64,000 nt of DNA from Nelumbo lutea (lineage: Eukaryota > Streptophyta > Magnoliopsida > Proteales > Nelumbonaceae), in NCBI GenBank assembly GCA_022828595.1, contig JAKGHH010000005.1, positions 26,548,193-26,612,192 of the forward strand. The letters run 5' to 3'. Position numbers and translations under genes: made by a program. Within the stretch, counting starts at the first letter, position 1, and the number at the start of each line of letters is the position of its first letter. Shown here one piece after another: positions 47,124 to 58,200 of this stretch. The notes under the pieces are model-generated. The model searched no databases. It saw nothing but the letters and a program-made list of their open reading frames with translations, and had not been told where the DNA came from.

Positions 47124-48319
47124 GAGATAGGGAACAACTTGATAATTCTATCAATGGAGTCAATAAAAAAAACATATCATCTATGATGCAAGCGGAAACA
47201 AGCTAAGGATGGTCTTAATTGAGAAAACCATGGTAATTAGACCAAAAATTGGTCCGTGCAGTGATGCCTAAAATAAACATGAAAATAAGAAAGCGACACA
47301 TGAGTTTAAGCTAGAAATTAAACTAGCAAATGGTGAAAACTAAAGTATCCAAATAACTAAAATCATATGCAATGACTTGAATGAAATGTATGATCAAAAT
47401 GAAATCAAAAGAAAAGAAAAAAATGATGACATTGAAATGCAAATCAATCCAAAGGCAGCTTGGGCATGAGAAGAAAACATCATTCACCATGAATAAATGT
47501 TGCGCACAATCTGAGATGTGATGTGGGAGAAGAGATCGAGACATGTGAGCAAGGATTTATTATCAACATTGCTCGAAATGTAGTCCATGGTATGAAAAGA
47601 ATTGCTGAATGTCTAAAACTTCTATTGCATAGTTCATGGCTTCAAGAGTGCTTCAAAGTTTTTTTCTTCAATTTAGTTCGACTTAGGGGCATTTTTGGAC
47701 TTCAAACACGTATGGGGGACTCTAAGGATGTGGGAGAGTGAGTGGGCAAGGTCTTGGGACGTGAAGGGGGTATTCTCTAGGTTAATGGTGGTAAAGTTAT
47801 CTCCCTATGCTAGATTGTGTTTAGAGTGTGAGAAATGGGGTATTTATAGATTTTTTGAGAAGGGAATAGAGGGTTGAGATAAGAGGCAAGGGAAGATCAA
47901 TGGATGAAGTTTAAAGGGTTTTTGGAGGGATATTGATGGAGAGAATGGGCTGTCAATACAGCTTTTGGAGAAATTTTATCAATTAATCAAGACTTTACCC
48001 ATTTACCTAAATTGGACATTCCAAGCTTAGGTGATTGGCTTGATTAATTGGAGGTTCCTATCTGGTCAAATCTTGGATTTTAAGATGATTCTAGAGGTTG
48101 GGTCGCTGAGAGAAAGGTTTGGTAGTATGATGCCATAGATTTGAAGTTGTAGTGAAGAGGATTCCAAATGGAAGGTTCGGATCGAGTTTAGATTTGGGTC
48201 TCAAGATGGAGGGGTTAACGATGTCGAAACTAGACAATCTTGATACCATTGGACTCAGAATTTTGATTTCTATTCGTTTACAAGGTTAGATTTTAGATTT
48301 CATATGGTATATGGTTTAG

Positions 48320-48770
48320 GAATAAAAGTGATCCTGATTAGACAATCATAATCGATTCTACCTTCAAGTCTTAGATGAAGGCATAAATGGTGTCGGATTC
48401 GGATTTTTGGGATGTATATATCTATGGTTTTGGATTTTTGATTTTATGTGAAATGAGGTTCATGATCAAAATGACTCCGATCAAACGATCGAAATCAATT
48501 CCGGCTTCGAGTGTTAAGATGAAGGGGAAAATGGTATCAGATTTGGGTGATATTGGTGTTGTAGGGTTTGGTTTTTTGGGCTCTACGTACCTATGGTCTC
48601 GGATTTTTATTTGATGTGGAATGATGTTCAATATCAAAATGACTCCGATTAGACGATTGAAATCAGTTTCGGCTTCGAGTCTTAGGATGTAGGGATAAAC
48701 GGTGTCAGAGTTGGATTTGAATTTTTGGGCTCTACGTGCCTATAGTCTTGGATTCTTAAGGCCTCAAATT
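48320..48770 (+). repeat. Three-copy tandem repeat, period about 143-168 bp
   Basis: Units are marked by GTGATCCTGATTAGAC (48328), ATGACTCCGATCAAAC (48471) and ATGACTCCGATTAGAC (48639). Each is followed by a 'TCGA(A/T)T..ggcTTCGAGT.TTA' part and a 'TTTTTGGG.TCTACGTA' part. Confidence 0.75.
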
Positions 48771-49089
48771 TTATAAAATTCCAAAAATACTCTCGGATTG
48801 ATTGAAAGATTAACTGAAATATGCTTGAAGCTTGAAGTGCTACAGAAAGATTGAATGACACAAAAATGAGAATGTCTACACATATATTACAAAATTATAT
48901 ATATAATCAAAGTGGGGTTCGAGGCCAGAGTGGAAAAATACCACCCTGCCCCATTCCCTAATCCCCCAAAGTTTTAGGTTTACCCCAACATGCCCCGAAC
49001 CTTGATAAGGGTCAAAAACCTGCCCAGATAGAGGCGGGTGGGTGGGGGCTACGGGGATGGGTCAAATTGCCATTTATAGGTTAAGTCAA

Positions 49090-49235
49090 AAGAGGTTTTA
49101 ATTCTTCAGTCCACCCCATAAATTTTAGTACACTTGTATAGTTGGAACTCTAAATTTAGCATTATGCACATTGGTACAATTTGCAACTGTAATAAAAGTC
49201 CATGAAATGGACTGAATTCTATAAATTTACCTTAA
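49090..49235. mobile_element. Small CAGTCCACC element (third copy)
   Basis: Begins TTTTAATTCTTCAGTCCACC and ends with the inverted TGGACTGAATT, giving a short hairpin of about 140 bp. Confidence 0.45.
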
Positions 49236-50424
49236 AAAATTAGGGTTATACACGTTAGATTGTTAGTTAAGGGAAGCAAAGAGGATGTTTCCACACACTC
49301 TACCTTGACCAAATAAATATAAAAAAAAAAAAAACCTTCTTTATTTATCTAATCCTTGATCATACGACTTAGAGAATGATGCAAAGGGACAAAAAGCAAT
49401 ATGAAAATAAATAAGAGGATAAAATATTAAAATAAAGCAAAATCTTGAGTGTAAGTATCTATCTTTTACAATCCAATGGAAGAAAAGTATCTACTTCGGG
49501 GCCTCATGCAAGAAGATATTTTTAAGAAAAGCCTCTTCTATAGGATTTTTTTTCTAGGCCAAAATCCGCCTAAAAATGCAAAAGAAATTTATTATTCAAC
49601 TACCCAAATTCTAGCATGGTTCAATTTATTTTCTAATAATGGGTCCATTTACATCAAGTGGCTACGGTCATCCAATTACATTGAATTGATTGATTTTGAG
49701 TCAATTGAAGTGGAGACTTGAACACTCTCCAACATTGACAACCGTATGGACCACTTGTCTGAAACAGACTAGATTCTTCTAATCATAATAAAACTCAACT
49801 CCAGTTGATCAAGAAGGGGGTGGTGGGGGTATCATTTGTGCATAATCTATTTGATTGGAATCCTTTCGGTTTTCTCCATGATTTTGTGCTTTCTGCTCTG
49901 GAAAAACCAAGAACTTGTAAAAAGTTCCAAAAGGGCTTTTTACCTTTGAAAAAATAGAAGAAAAACAAATCATTTTTACATGAAACTATTTCGAAGCAAA
50001 AAGCCATCGACCAATCAACTGCTGAAAAGGTACTTTTTAAAAAGTCATTTCAAAAAACAGCTTTCTCAAAAGCCCATTTAGGCCTGGCTCTTGAATGGAA
50101 TATACACTATAAAACTTCCATGGATCGTAGCATCACCCTATTTTGTCAAATCGTCAAATCAAATCAATCAAAATTCTAAAATGCCGAAATTAGTTCAATC
50201 ATATGATCTGTGCACCCACGCAGTGGGTCCCACCATCAACGGCTTAGTGCTTAAGATTAAAACATCACTATCATTGGATCAGAATTCAGAAGCACCTGAA
50301 ATTTCTCGTTTACTAAAAAGAATTACAAGAAAAAGGGTTTTTAAGCGACACGATGGAGTGGGATGGAGCAACGGACGGACACTCATGCATGTGCTCAGAC
50401 ATGTGAGACCGAATCTCAATGTAC
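49236..50424. other. Intergenic and upstream region of the SnRK2 gene
   Basis: AT-rich, with no gene. I looked for ACGTG-type ABA-response elements close to the start and saw no clear one. The frame at 50091-50528 overlaps the likely promoter and leader and shows no domain. Confidence 0.5.
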
Positions 50425-50443
50425 TATCTATAACATATAATAA
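50425..50443 (+). promoter_or_regulatory. Candidate TATA region of the SnRK2 gene
   Basis: TATCTATAACATATAATAA lies about 25-70 bp before a pyrimidine-rich tract (50458-50512), a usual setting for a plant start site. It leaves a leader of about 400-440 bases. Confidence 0.45.
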
Positions 50444-50694
50444 TAGTCCCGCAGTACCTCATCATCCTCTCTCAATTCTCTTTCTCCCTTTCTTCCTTTC
50501 TGAGGTACAGAGAGATTCCTCTTCATAATACCTATTCTTCATTCTGTGTTCTCTTTGCACATCCATTGCTGTGCATCTCTACGAAGGTCACAGCTTTTCT
50601 TCATAAAACCACCTCGAATCGAACGAAAAACAGATTTAGAGGTCAACATACGCGGTCTTGGAGATCGAAAATCTGGAGAATTCTAAAAGGAATT

Positions 50695-50846
50695 ATGGGA
50701 AACTTATTGGATTCAAGCTAGAGATATGGAAGCGGAAATCCATTTTTCTATTGGTCCTTCCATGTGCTCTGCTTTAAAAATCCCATCTTTCGGTTTCGAT
50801 TTCGTCCTCGTATCTAAGTTTGCATGAACGCTGAATGAAATTGTAG
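50695..50846 (+). promoter_or_regulatory. Four upstream ORFs in the SnRK2 leader
   Basis: If the leader is unspliced it contains four ATG-started frames before the main start: 50695-50721 (8 aa), 50726-50827 (33 aa), 50824-50838 (4 aa) and 50835-50846 (3 aa). The second, third and fourth overlap through ATGA junctions, where the stop of one shares bases with the start of the next. They could lower translation of the kinase. A 5'-UTR intron removing them cannot be excluded. Confidence 0.5.
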
Positions 50847-50904
50847 ATTTTCGCGATTTGGTTGCTAGGTGGAGACAATTTGAGTTCGAGACAAAGAGAG
50901 AGAA

Positions 50905-50949
50905 ATGGAGAAGTACGAGCTTGTGAGAGATATTGGATCTGGGAATTTT

Positions 50950-50981
<32 letters not shown>

Positions 50982-53900
50982 AAAAGAGCTCGTCGCCATG
51001 AAATACATCGAGCGTGGTCACAAGGTTCGTAAATATTGAAATCGAAATTGGATTCTGTTTTCTGTGTGGTTCTCTGTTTTGAATTTTGCTTTTGGGTTTC
51101 AGAATTGGGTTCCATTAGAGTTGGAATTCGTTGATTTATAGGTCGGGTTCTGCTTAAATTGTTGTTATTTTGATGCAGATCGATGAGAATGTGGCCAGAG
51201 AGATTATCAATCACAGATCACTTCGACACCCAAATATAATCCGATTTAAGGAGGCAAGTTTTTGTTCCAGGAAAGATTAATTTCGGTGAATCTTTTATTG
51301 GGTTTCTTAGGGTTTCTGGGGTTTCGATCTCGCAGGTTGTTTTAACCCCTACCCATCTCGCTATTGTCATGGAGTACGCCGCTGGTGGTGAGCTTTTTGA
51401 ACGTATCTGCAACGCCGGAAGGTTTAGTGAAGACGAGGTTCCCTCTCTCGCTCGCTCGCTCGCTCGCTCCTTTAATATTTCCACTTCCAACTGTTTTTTG
51501 TTTTTTTTTCTTTGAAAATTTCAGGCGAGATATTTCTTCCAGCAGCTTATCTCAGGCGTTAGTTACTGTCATTCCATGGTAAATTAAGACCAAAATTATT
51601 TAATAATCAATAACTCTCCCTCTCTTTCTGAAACTAATCCATATTTGCTGCTTTTGCAGCAAATTTGTCACAGAGATTTGAAGCTGGAGAACACACTATT
51701 GGATGGAAGCCCGGCACCACGCCTGAAAATCTGCGATTTCGGTTACTCAAAGGTCCATAAATTTAATCATAGAAGGACAAATTAATAAACAATAAACTTT
51801 AAGCATATAATCTGAATATTTCTTTTTATTTTAATCTGCATGTAGTCGTCTCTTCTGCATTCAAGGCCTAAATCGACGGTTGGGACTCCGGCATACATCG
51901 CACCAGAGGTACTTTCCCGGCGAGAGTATGATGGCAAGGTAATTTCGTAATATATCTATTGCTCTGGACAAACTGATAAATGCTTCCGAATCGTATGCTT
52001 AGGTAGACGTACCGCAGTCGATGTGCCACGTTTGCTTTTCCTTTACTCTCTGCGTTAAAAATTGTTACTAATACCTTTACGCAGTCATATGTAGCTGGGC
52101 GTGAGTGTTGACGGCTCTCCAAGAGTCTTTCTCCCCACATTCCTAGTACAGATGCCTTTTAGTTATTTGCATTTGTTCTTGGTTTGATGGGTCGTTATGG
52201 TAGTTATTCTTGGTTTCTAAGCCTTGTGACCCGCATTTATTTCTGTTGTGAGTCTTGTGATTGGTCTTTATTTCGACTACTAGGTCATTGGAATTGAAGG
52301 GGGCAATTCCATAAGTTTCCTCATTCCATGCTTTGGTTTCAATTTCATAACTGAGTGGAATAAAAACTTGCCGACTTTAAGCCTGAAATCCTGCATTTTG
52401 CAGGATCCTATGTTCTGCCAGAGGGGCTAGTCATTTGAAGAAAGAGTTGGGTCTGAGTTGGATTCATTTCCATTTCCTTTCTTGTGATTCAAAATATTAC
52501 TGTGGAGACTGTTGTTTTCTAAATGGGTCACTTAAGGCTTAAGAATTTTCTTATAGACAAAAGTTATATTTGCGTCTCTTGTCCATTTCCTAGCCATGGG
52601 GCTGTGCCAGTGGTTCTCAGAATGAAACTTACCTGATAGGGAGAGGTTGATGACAGAAACAACAGAGCACTTTTAGGCCCACATATCTTTGCTCATCTAT
52701 ATCTTTGTCTTGATACACCTAGCAAAACCTTCTTGTTTCAATTACAATATTTCAATTTTTTTTTCTCAAATGAAACATTAATTACCCATTTGGGAGGGCT
52801 GAGCTGAAGATTCAGCTAAGCTGGTTCAGCTGCTTTGTAGTGCTCCAGATAAGCTATTGAAAGAGGATGAAGCGGACGGCCCTTCAAATGACTGACAGCC
52901 AATTTGGGCTCTCCAGATTTTCACCAAACATAGCTTATAGGCTGTCCATGTTGAGCCCACCTCAGAAAGCCAGAAGCAACTGCGCTTCAGCCTTCCCAAG
53001 TGGGCACTGATGTGGTATTCATTTTCAATCTGAAAGTGTGTAAATTATAACTGCTGTTGGTAGAAGCTGTCCAGGTTCTCTATTTTTTTGACTGGTGTTA
53101 AACCTTGTTCCAGTAACATACATTAAGGGGTTTGTTTGACAATATTTGTTAGCAAGGAACCGAACATGCATTTTATATGACTGATGTGATTAAGTTTCAG
53201 TTGAATAGCTCAAATCTTCTCAAAATGAAAGCTTGCGATGGTTATTGGTAACACTTCCAATTATTTTGTACTTGTTTCAATTGCAATATTTATTTTTTTG
53301 TCAAATCAAACACTAATATGTTATTCACTTTCAAGCTGAAGCTATGAAAGTTATAACTGCTGCTGGTAGCAGCTGTCCAGGTTCTCTACTGTTTTGACTG
53401 GTGGTAGACCTTGTTCCGGTAACCAACATTAAAAGGTTAGATCAACCATATTTGTTAGCAAGGAACCAAACATCCATTTTTATATGACTGATTAACTTTC
53501 AGTTGTATAGCTTAGATCTTCTCAAAATGAAAGCTTATCATGGTTATTAAAACACTGCCAATTAATCTTTTACGACTCACCTATGGCTGATTGGAGGATG
53601 GCCTGAAACTTTTGGTGTGGTTTGATGACTGTAGAATGTCAATACATTTTAGCAATTTAGATTTTGGATTGTTACCAGTATAATTTCTTCTCTGTTTCTA
53701 TGTTCTAATTTGGATACCACAGGTGTTGAAAAGTTGAATATAGATCAATCCCTCTACTGAATGGATTGCCCAAAATTTGGACTTCCAGATTCATGACCAT
53801 ATATGAGGCACTGGTTATTGCTATAGAAAAGATTTTGATCATCGAACCAAGAAACAGGCCATTAAGAAGATATTGCATCAAATCCTACTTTAGTTTTCTT

Positions 53901-56900
53901 GCTGAAAGTGAGGCTTTCATCTCTGCCATACATGTGGTTGACTGAGTTTTGAATTTGCTGAATCCTTTGGAATTAGGATAAAAACAGGAAAAGTAACTAC
54001 TCTTTATTACTCCATAATTTAGGATATCTTCCCTCTGTCTGGCTGCCAAATTTTACTAGGAAATTGGTAGTTCAGTGTTTTGTTTCAGTTTGTAGCCCAC
54101 TCCCCACATAGGAGATGGCTATTGATTGCATTTCTCAAATTTAATAGCCCACCAATATCAACAACAATGGATCTTTTAATATGCTTCTTCAGTGGCTCTT
54201 TATTTTCATCTCTCTTATAGAATAAAATCTGTCAACTTGAAAGGTATTATCAAAGGACATAGAGTCATATACATCAGCGTTTGGTCAACCAAACAAAAAT
54301 TGAAAATTTGTTTTAGCTAATTGTATTGGTATGATCCATGATAAATATATCTATACAGAGCATGCTGTCCCATTTGTAACAGATTTGCGTCATTTACTTC
54401 TTTTTAGTTTCAAATTAATTCCATTAGTTACGATTTTTTAGTTTATTTTCTTTTCATGTTTACTTAGTTGGCAGATGTCTGGTCATGTGGTGTGACTCTT
54501 TATGTCATGCTTGTTGGCGCATACCCCTTTGAAGACCAAGAAGACCCTAAAAATTTCAGAAAAACCATAGGAGTAAGTTCACCATTTTTTTTTACTTTTC
54601 TTTTGTAAATTCAGTAATCCTTTTTTCGTTCATTTATAATTTTATGAGTTACACTTTTATTTTCTGCAGCGAATAATGGCTGTTCAGTACAAAATTCCCG
54701 ATTATGTTCACATATCTCAAGATTGCAGGCATCTTCTTTCTCGCATATTTGTTGCAAATCCTGCACGGGTATGTATCTTTTTCAGACTGTTTGAGGCATT
54801 ATTAAAAGTGAATTATCTAAATCCACTTATATTTGAGTTTACAAGTGTTGAGATATAAGTGCACTCTTAGCCAGTTGACGGTTACCACACATATTGGGAG
54901 TATGTTATCAAATGGGTTTGTTCTGTCAGAAAGAGGCACAAGCAGCAACTTTTTGCATATAACTGTGGACATGTTTACTATATTGTCAAATAATCCTAAG
55001 AAAAAGAGTGGGAAAAGCCTTGATAAGTTGTTAATGGGATGGGGGCAGGACGTACTGGGGACTCTTTGTGCCTGGAGGAGGTAATAAATGCATTTAACAT
55101 TTGCTTCATGTTGTGACAGTTCAAAATGCCTTCCAGGGAAAAACCATTGCATCATAGGGAACAAGAGTTGATGATGCCTTTCCTTTTGCTTGTCCATTTC
55201 TGGTTCACTCAAAACACTGTTTTTTATGTAGATGTGGCATAGTAGTTGCTTTCAGTTAGATTGATTTTGTGAAGTGGGTTGCATTGTTTCAGTTGCTGCA
55301 CTGGAATGGTGATTTTGTGAGAATTTGTAGTAAAGGCAAGCATGGCTTGTTTTTTTTTTTTTTTTTTATGTTCGTCAGACATTACTTGTCAGTGGATGAA
55401 GATATTCATGCTTTCTCCACCATTGTTTTTTTTTTTTTTTTCATTTTTATTTCCTGTCTGGCCTTTCAAGTCATCGACCAAGAATTTAGACAGTAGGCAT
55501 TTTAGCACCTGTTCAGAACCACCACATAATATGCCTTTTTACTATTTTTTATCCTTTTATGTTAAGTGGGCCTGTCATAGGCTTAGTTTGGATAGGATGG
55601 GGTAAATCTGGAATACTTGTGGTACAAAAGACACTGAACATGAACATAATCATGTCTGTGTTAATGGATCTAAGAGATTACATGAATCGGTAAAGGATCC
55701 AATGCCAACATTTTAAACTTTGCAAGTGCATACATACATACATACATACATATAAATATAATATATTATATGGAGCTTTCTTACATGACTTCTCATATTT
55801 CTGCCACATGGAGGGATGTTGTGGCTGATTCACACATCCACCAGTTAGGAATGGCAATGGGGTAGGTTCGGGGCGGGGACCATACTCTCCATCCCTGATC
55901 CTGATACCCGTAGGGCTGTCAACGGGCCAGGTCTGTTCTGGGACCAGCTAGAACTGGAACCTACCTGACATGAAATATCAATGACCCAGAACCGAACCAG
56001 ACCTGATAGGGTCAGTAATTTTTTCTCAGGACATAATAAATAAATAAATAAATGCATTTAATATATATTAACTATTATATATATTATACATTATCTCTTA
56101 TATGTATATTTTATATATATAATATAATATAATATAATATATAATATGGAGCTTTCTTACATGGCTTTCTATATTTCTGCCACATGGAGAGATGCGACTG
56201 ATTCAAACATCCACCAGTTAGAAATGGCAATGGGGCAGGTTCGGGGCGAGGACTATACTCTCCATCCCTGATCTTGATACCATTGGAAGTAAAAATTAAC
56301 CACCATCCCCAATCCCACCTGGTGGAGATGAGTTTCCCATTGGGGACCTAAATCCCTGATTTTTTTTAATTAAAAGTTTTTTTTTGGGAAAAATATTTAC
56401 TTAAAATAAAGAAAAAAATTTAAATATAAATAACATAGAAATTGAAATTTTTGTAGTGTCATTATAATTATACAAAATTATTTTCAAAATTTAAAATAAA
56501 ATAGTATTTTAAATTATATATAAAATACTTTGTGGTTTCTAAATAACTTAGGAGTATTCTTTGTGGCAACTCATTTTGGAAATCAGCAACTCCCCTACCC
56601 GATTGAGTTGTATATATATAAACTCGATCGGGTAGGGGAGTTGCTAGTCTGGTTTCTAAATAACTTGGGAGTATTCTTTGTGGCAACTCATTTTGGAAAT
56701 CAGAGCCTCAGCATTCCTCTCCCCATCCTTTTATTCATGAGAATATTTTCCAAAACAAATTCTTTATTCATGGGAAAAGTTTCAATTCCAAAAGCCCTTA
56801 CCATGCATTTAAAATAAACATCCTTTGATGAAGAATAGAAAGCTTAGGTTAAAAATTAATATAGATAGTACCAATTTGGTAAAACTCGAATACAAAGTTG

Positions 56901-57686
56901 GTGTGGTTGTGGAGTTGAAAACATGGCATTTCGGTAGGTCCTCTATCCATCAGTCTGTGTTGGCCCCAGGCATTCCATGTGGCAGAAATAGATGGAATCA
57001 TTCGGGGAAGCTTCCTATTTAACCCAATTAGGAAACATCTTATAGCTGGTCAGTGTTTTTATAAACTACACCTATTTGATGTCCAATCCCAGGAGTGTGC
57101 CCAAACATAATTCTGTCCAAAATCCAAGTTATCTGATTTATCTTTAGAAGAGTCTAATCTGATAATGTAATGGATCCTACCCCTGCCTCCACATGGTTTT
57201 GATGGTTAACTAGTACATGAGTTACTAGACTTCAGAGGCTAACAATGAATCAATTTGTTAGTTTCCAGTTTAGGCAGATATTTTGTTATTGTTGTTATAT
57301 TGAACAACTTTAATAATTAACCATTGCCCTGAAAATTTGCTTTCTTGGTATATCTGCAGCGAATTACCATTAAAGAAATTAAGAACCACCCATGGTTCTT
57401 AAAGAACTTGCCAAGGGAGCTAACAGAGACAGCTCAAGCCGTGTACTATCAGAGAAACAACCCAACTTATTCTCTTCAGAGTGTGGAGGAAATAATGAAA
57501 ATTGTGGGAGAAGCAAGAACCCCACCACCAGCATCTAGGTCAATTGGGGGATTTGGATGGGGTGGAGATGAAGATGAGGAAGATGACAAGGAAGGAGATG
57601 AAGAAGATGCAGATGAAGAGGACGAGGATGAGTATGATAAGAGGGTCAAGGAAGCCCATGCAAGTGGTGAATTTCACGTCAGCTAA
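50905..57686 (+). CDS. SnRK2.4-like: SnRK2 protein kinase, SnRK2.4/SnRK2.10 type (subclass I), nine exons
   Basis: This is a Ser/Thr kinase of the plant osmotic-stress and ABA-response SnRK2 family. Exons: 50905-51024, 51179-51253, 51336-51437, 51525-51578, 51660-51752, 51846-51938, 54468-54572, 54670-54768 and 57360-57686. All introns are phase 0 and the product is 355 aa. It shows the glycine loop GSGNFGVA (11-18), catalytic Lys33, HRDLKLEN with Asp123, DFG at 143-145 and an activation loop [25 protein letters not shown] segment with Ser158. The C-terminus has the SnRK2 box (about 285-312) and an Asp/Glu-rich tail (317-339), acidic as in subclass I and without the PP2C-binding region expected of subclass III. 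The lengths of exons 2-8 (75, 102, 54, 93, 93, 105, 99) are those known for SnRK2 genes. No defects were seen; intron 2 has a GC donor. Confidence 0.96.
51254..51335 (+). other. GC-AG intron 2 of the SnRK2 gene
   Basis: The exon 2 border reads GAG|GCAAGT and exon 3 starts after CTCGCAG. No GT donor nearby keeps the frame and the conserved [14 protein letters not shown] junction. AG|GCAAGT is the usual context of functional GC donors, which make up about one percent of plant introns. Confidence 0.85.
51447..51468 (+). repeat. (CTCG)n microsatellite in intron 3
   Basis: About five CTCG units, starting nine bases after the donor of intron 3. Confidence 0.85.
53012..53570 (+). repeat. Tandem duplication in intron 6, period 306 bp
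   Basis: Two diverged units, from about 53012 and 53318, share GCTGTCCAGGTTCTCTA, CCTTGTTCC(A/G)GTAAC, TTTGTTAGCAAGGAACC and CTTCTCAAAATGAAAGCTT in the same order. Much of the 2529-bp intron is otherwise unremarkable. Confidence 0.8.
55729..55752 (+). repeat. (CATA)n microsatellite in intron 8
   Basis: About six CATA units, followed by an AT-rich tract. Confidence 0.85.
55768..56290 (+). repeat. Duplicated repeat in intron 8, about 374 bp apart
   Basis: TATGGAGCTTTCTTACATG, TTTCTGCCACATGGAG, CATCCACCAGTTAG and GGCAATGGGG(T/C)AGGTTCGGGG occur in the same order at about 55771-55925 and 56145-56283. The GGCAATGGGGC part is a common word in plant repeats, so this is likely a duplicated element fragment. 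Confidence 0.7.
56533..56702 (+). repeat. Palindrome flanked by 53-bp direct repeats, intron 8
   Basis: Direct repeats 56533-56585 and 56650-56702 are 52/53 identical. Between them lies a 24-bp inverted repeat (56586-56609 and 56621-56644, one mismatch that would be a G-U pair in RNA) around an 11-base TA-rich loop. In the pre-mRNA it would form a long hairpin. Confidence 0.9.
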
Positions 57687-57905
57687 GGATGATTCTCCTT
57701 TCTCTGTCTTGAGAAAATTTTAATTTAATTTTGGGTTTCCATAGACTGTAGGATGTTTTGGACTTGTATAAAGTTCTATGCTACTGCTTTGAACTCAGGG
57801 TCTAAATGATCATAAACTTCAGTGTTCAACAACAGGTGTATGTATTTAACATAAAATGTTTGTGTAGAGCATATTGTCTAGAGAAACTTGTTCCTTTTAT
57901 TAATG
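57687..57905 (+). other. Likely 3' UTR of the SnRK2 gene
   Basis: U-rich sequence after the stop codon. No perfect AATAAA was seen; AACATAAAATG at about 57848 and TTTTATTAATG near 57895 are possible loose signals. The end is not determined. Confidence 0.5.
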
Positions 57906-58011
57906 TTAATGGGAGGTGTGAAGAATTGCATGAGGTTTGAAGTTTCTACAAGGATTGGCTCTCTTTTCTTTATACAACTTTAGCCTTTAAATTGGAAGAA
58001 AAACGAGGGGT

Positions 58012-58200
58012 CAGTGCCTGGTGAAATGGTAAAATCCGAAGCTTTGAATCATGAAAAAATAGTTCCATGTTTGAGAGAAGTCATTTTGTGCAAGATCCCA
58101 GGACCCAGATAAGCTTGGTCACTTCATCATCATCATCATCTAAACCTTGTCCCAATTATACGGAGTAGGCCTAAATCATTTCTTATTATTTCTATTGAAT
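58012..58200 (+). mobile_element. Possible SINE-like or dispersed repeat with (ATC)n
   Basis: Starts with a TGGTGAAATGGTAAAAT A-box-like word and contains (ATC)5 followed by TAAACCTTGTCCCAATTATACGG-like sequence. This resembles a repeat often seen in plant genomes (…CCTTGTCCCAA…). Family not identified. Confidence 0.35.

Larger units (their letters stand above)
45651..48300. other. Repeat-derived sequence, no gene
   Basis: It opens with a block (GAGTCGTCACTTAAATTTTTT-like and GGAGGTGTTAGGCATCCC at about 45690-45850) of a kind often seen in plant LTR-element debris. Long A-rich stretches follow. Short open frames have no domain. Confidence 0.4.

Noticed and set aside
47500..47880. Frames of 72 and 60 aa as a small gene
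   Set aside because: No domain and no homologous copy in the window; composition like the surrounding repeat debris.
50091..50528. 145-aa open frame upstream of the SnRK2 gene
   Set aside because: Overlaps the TATA-like site and pyrimidine-rich start region, has no domain and unlikely composition. Treated as chance.
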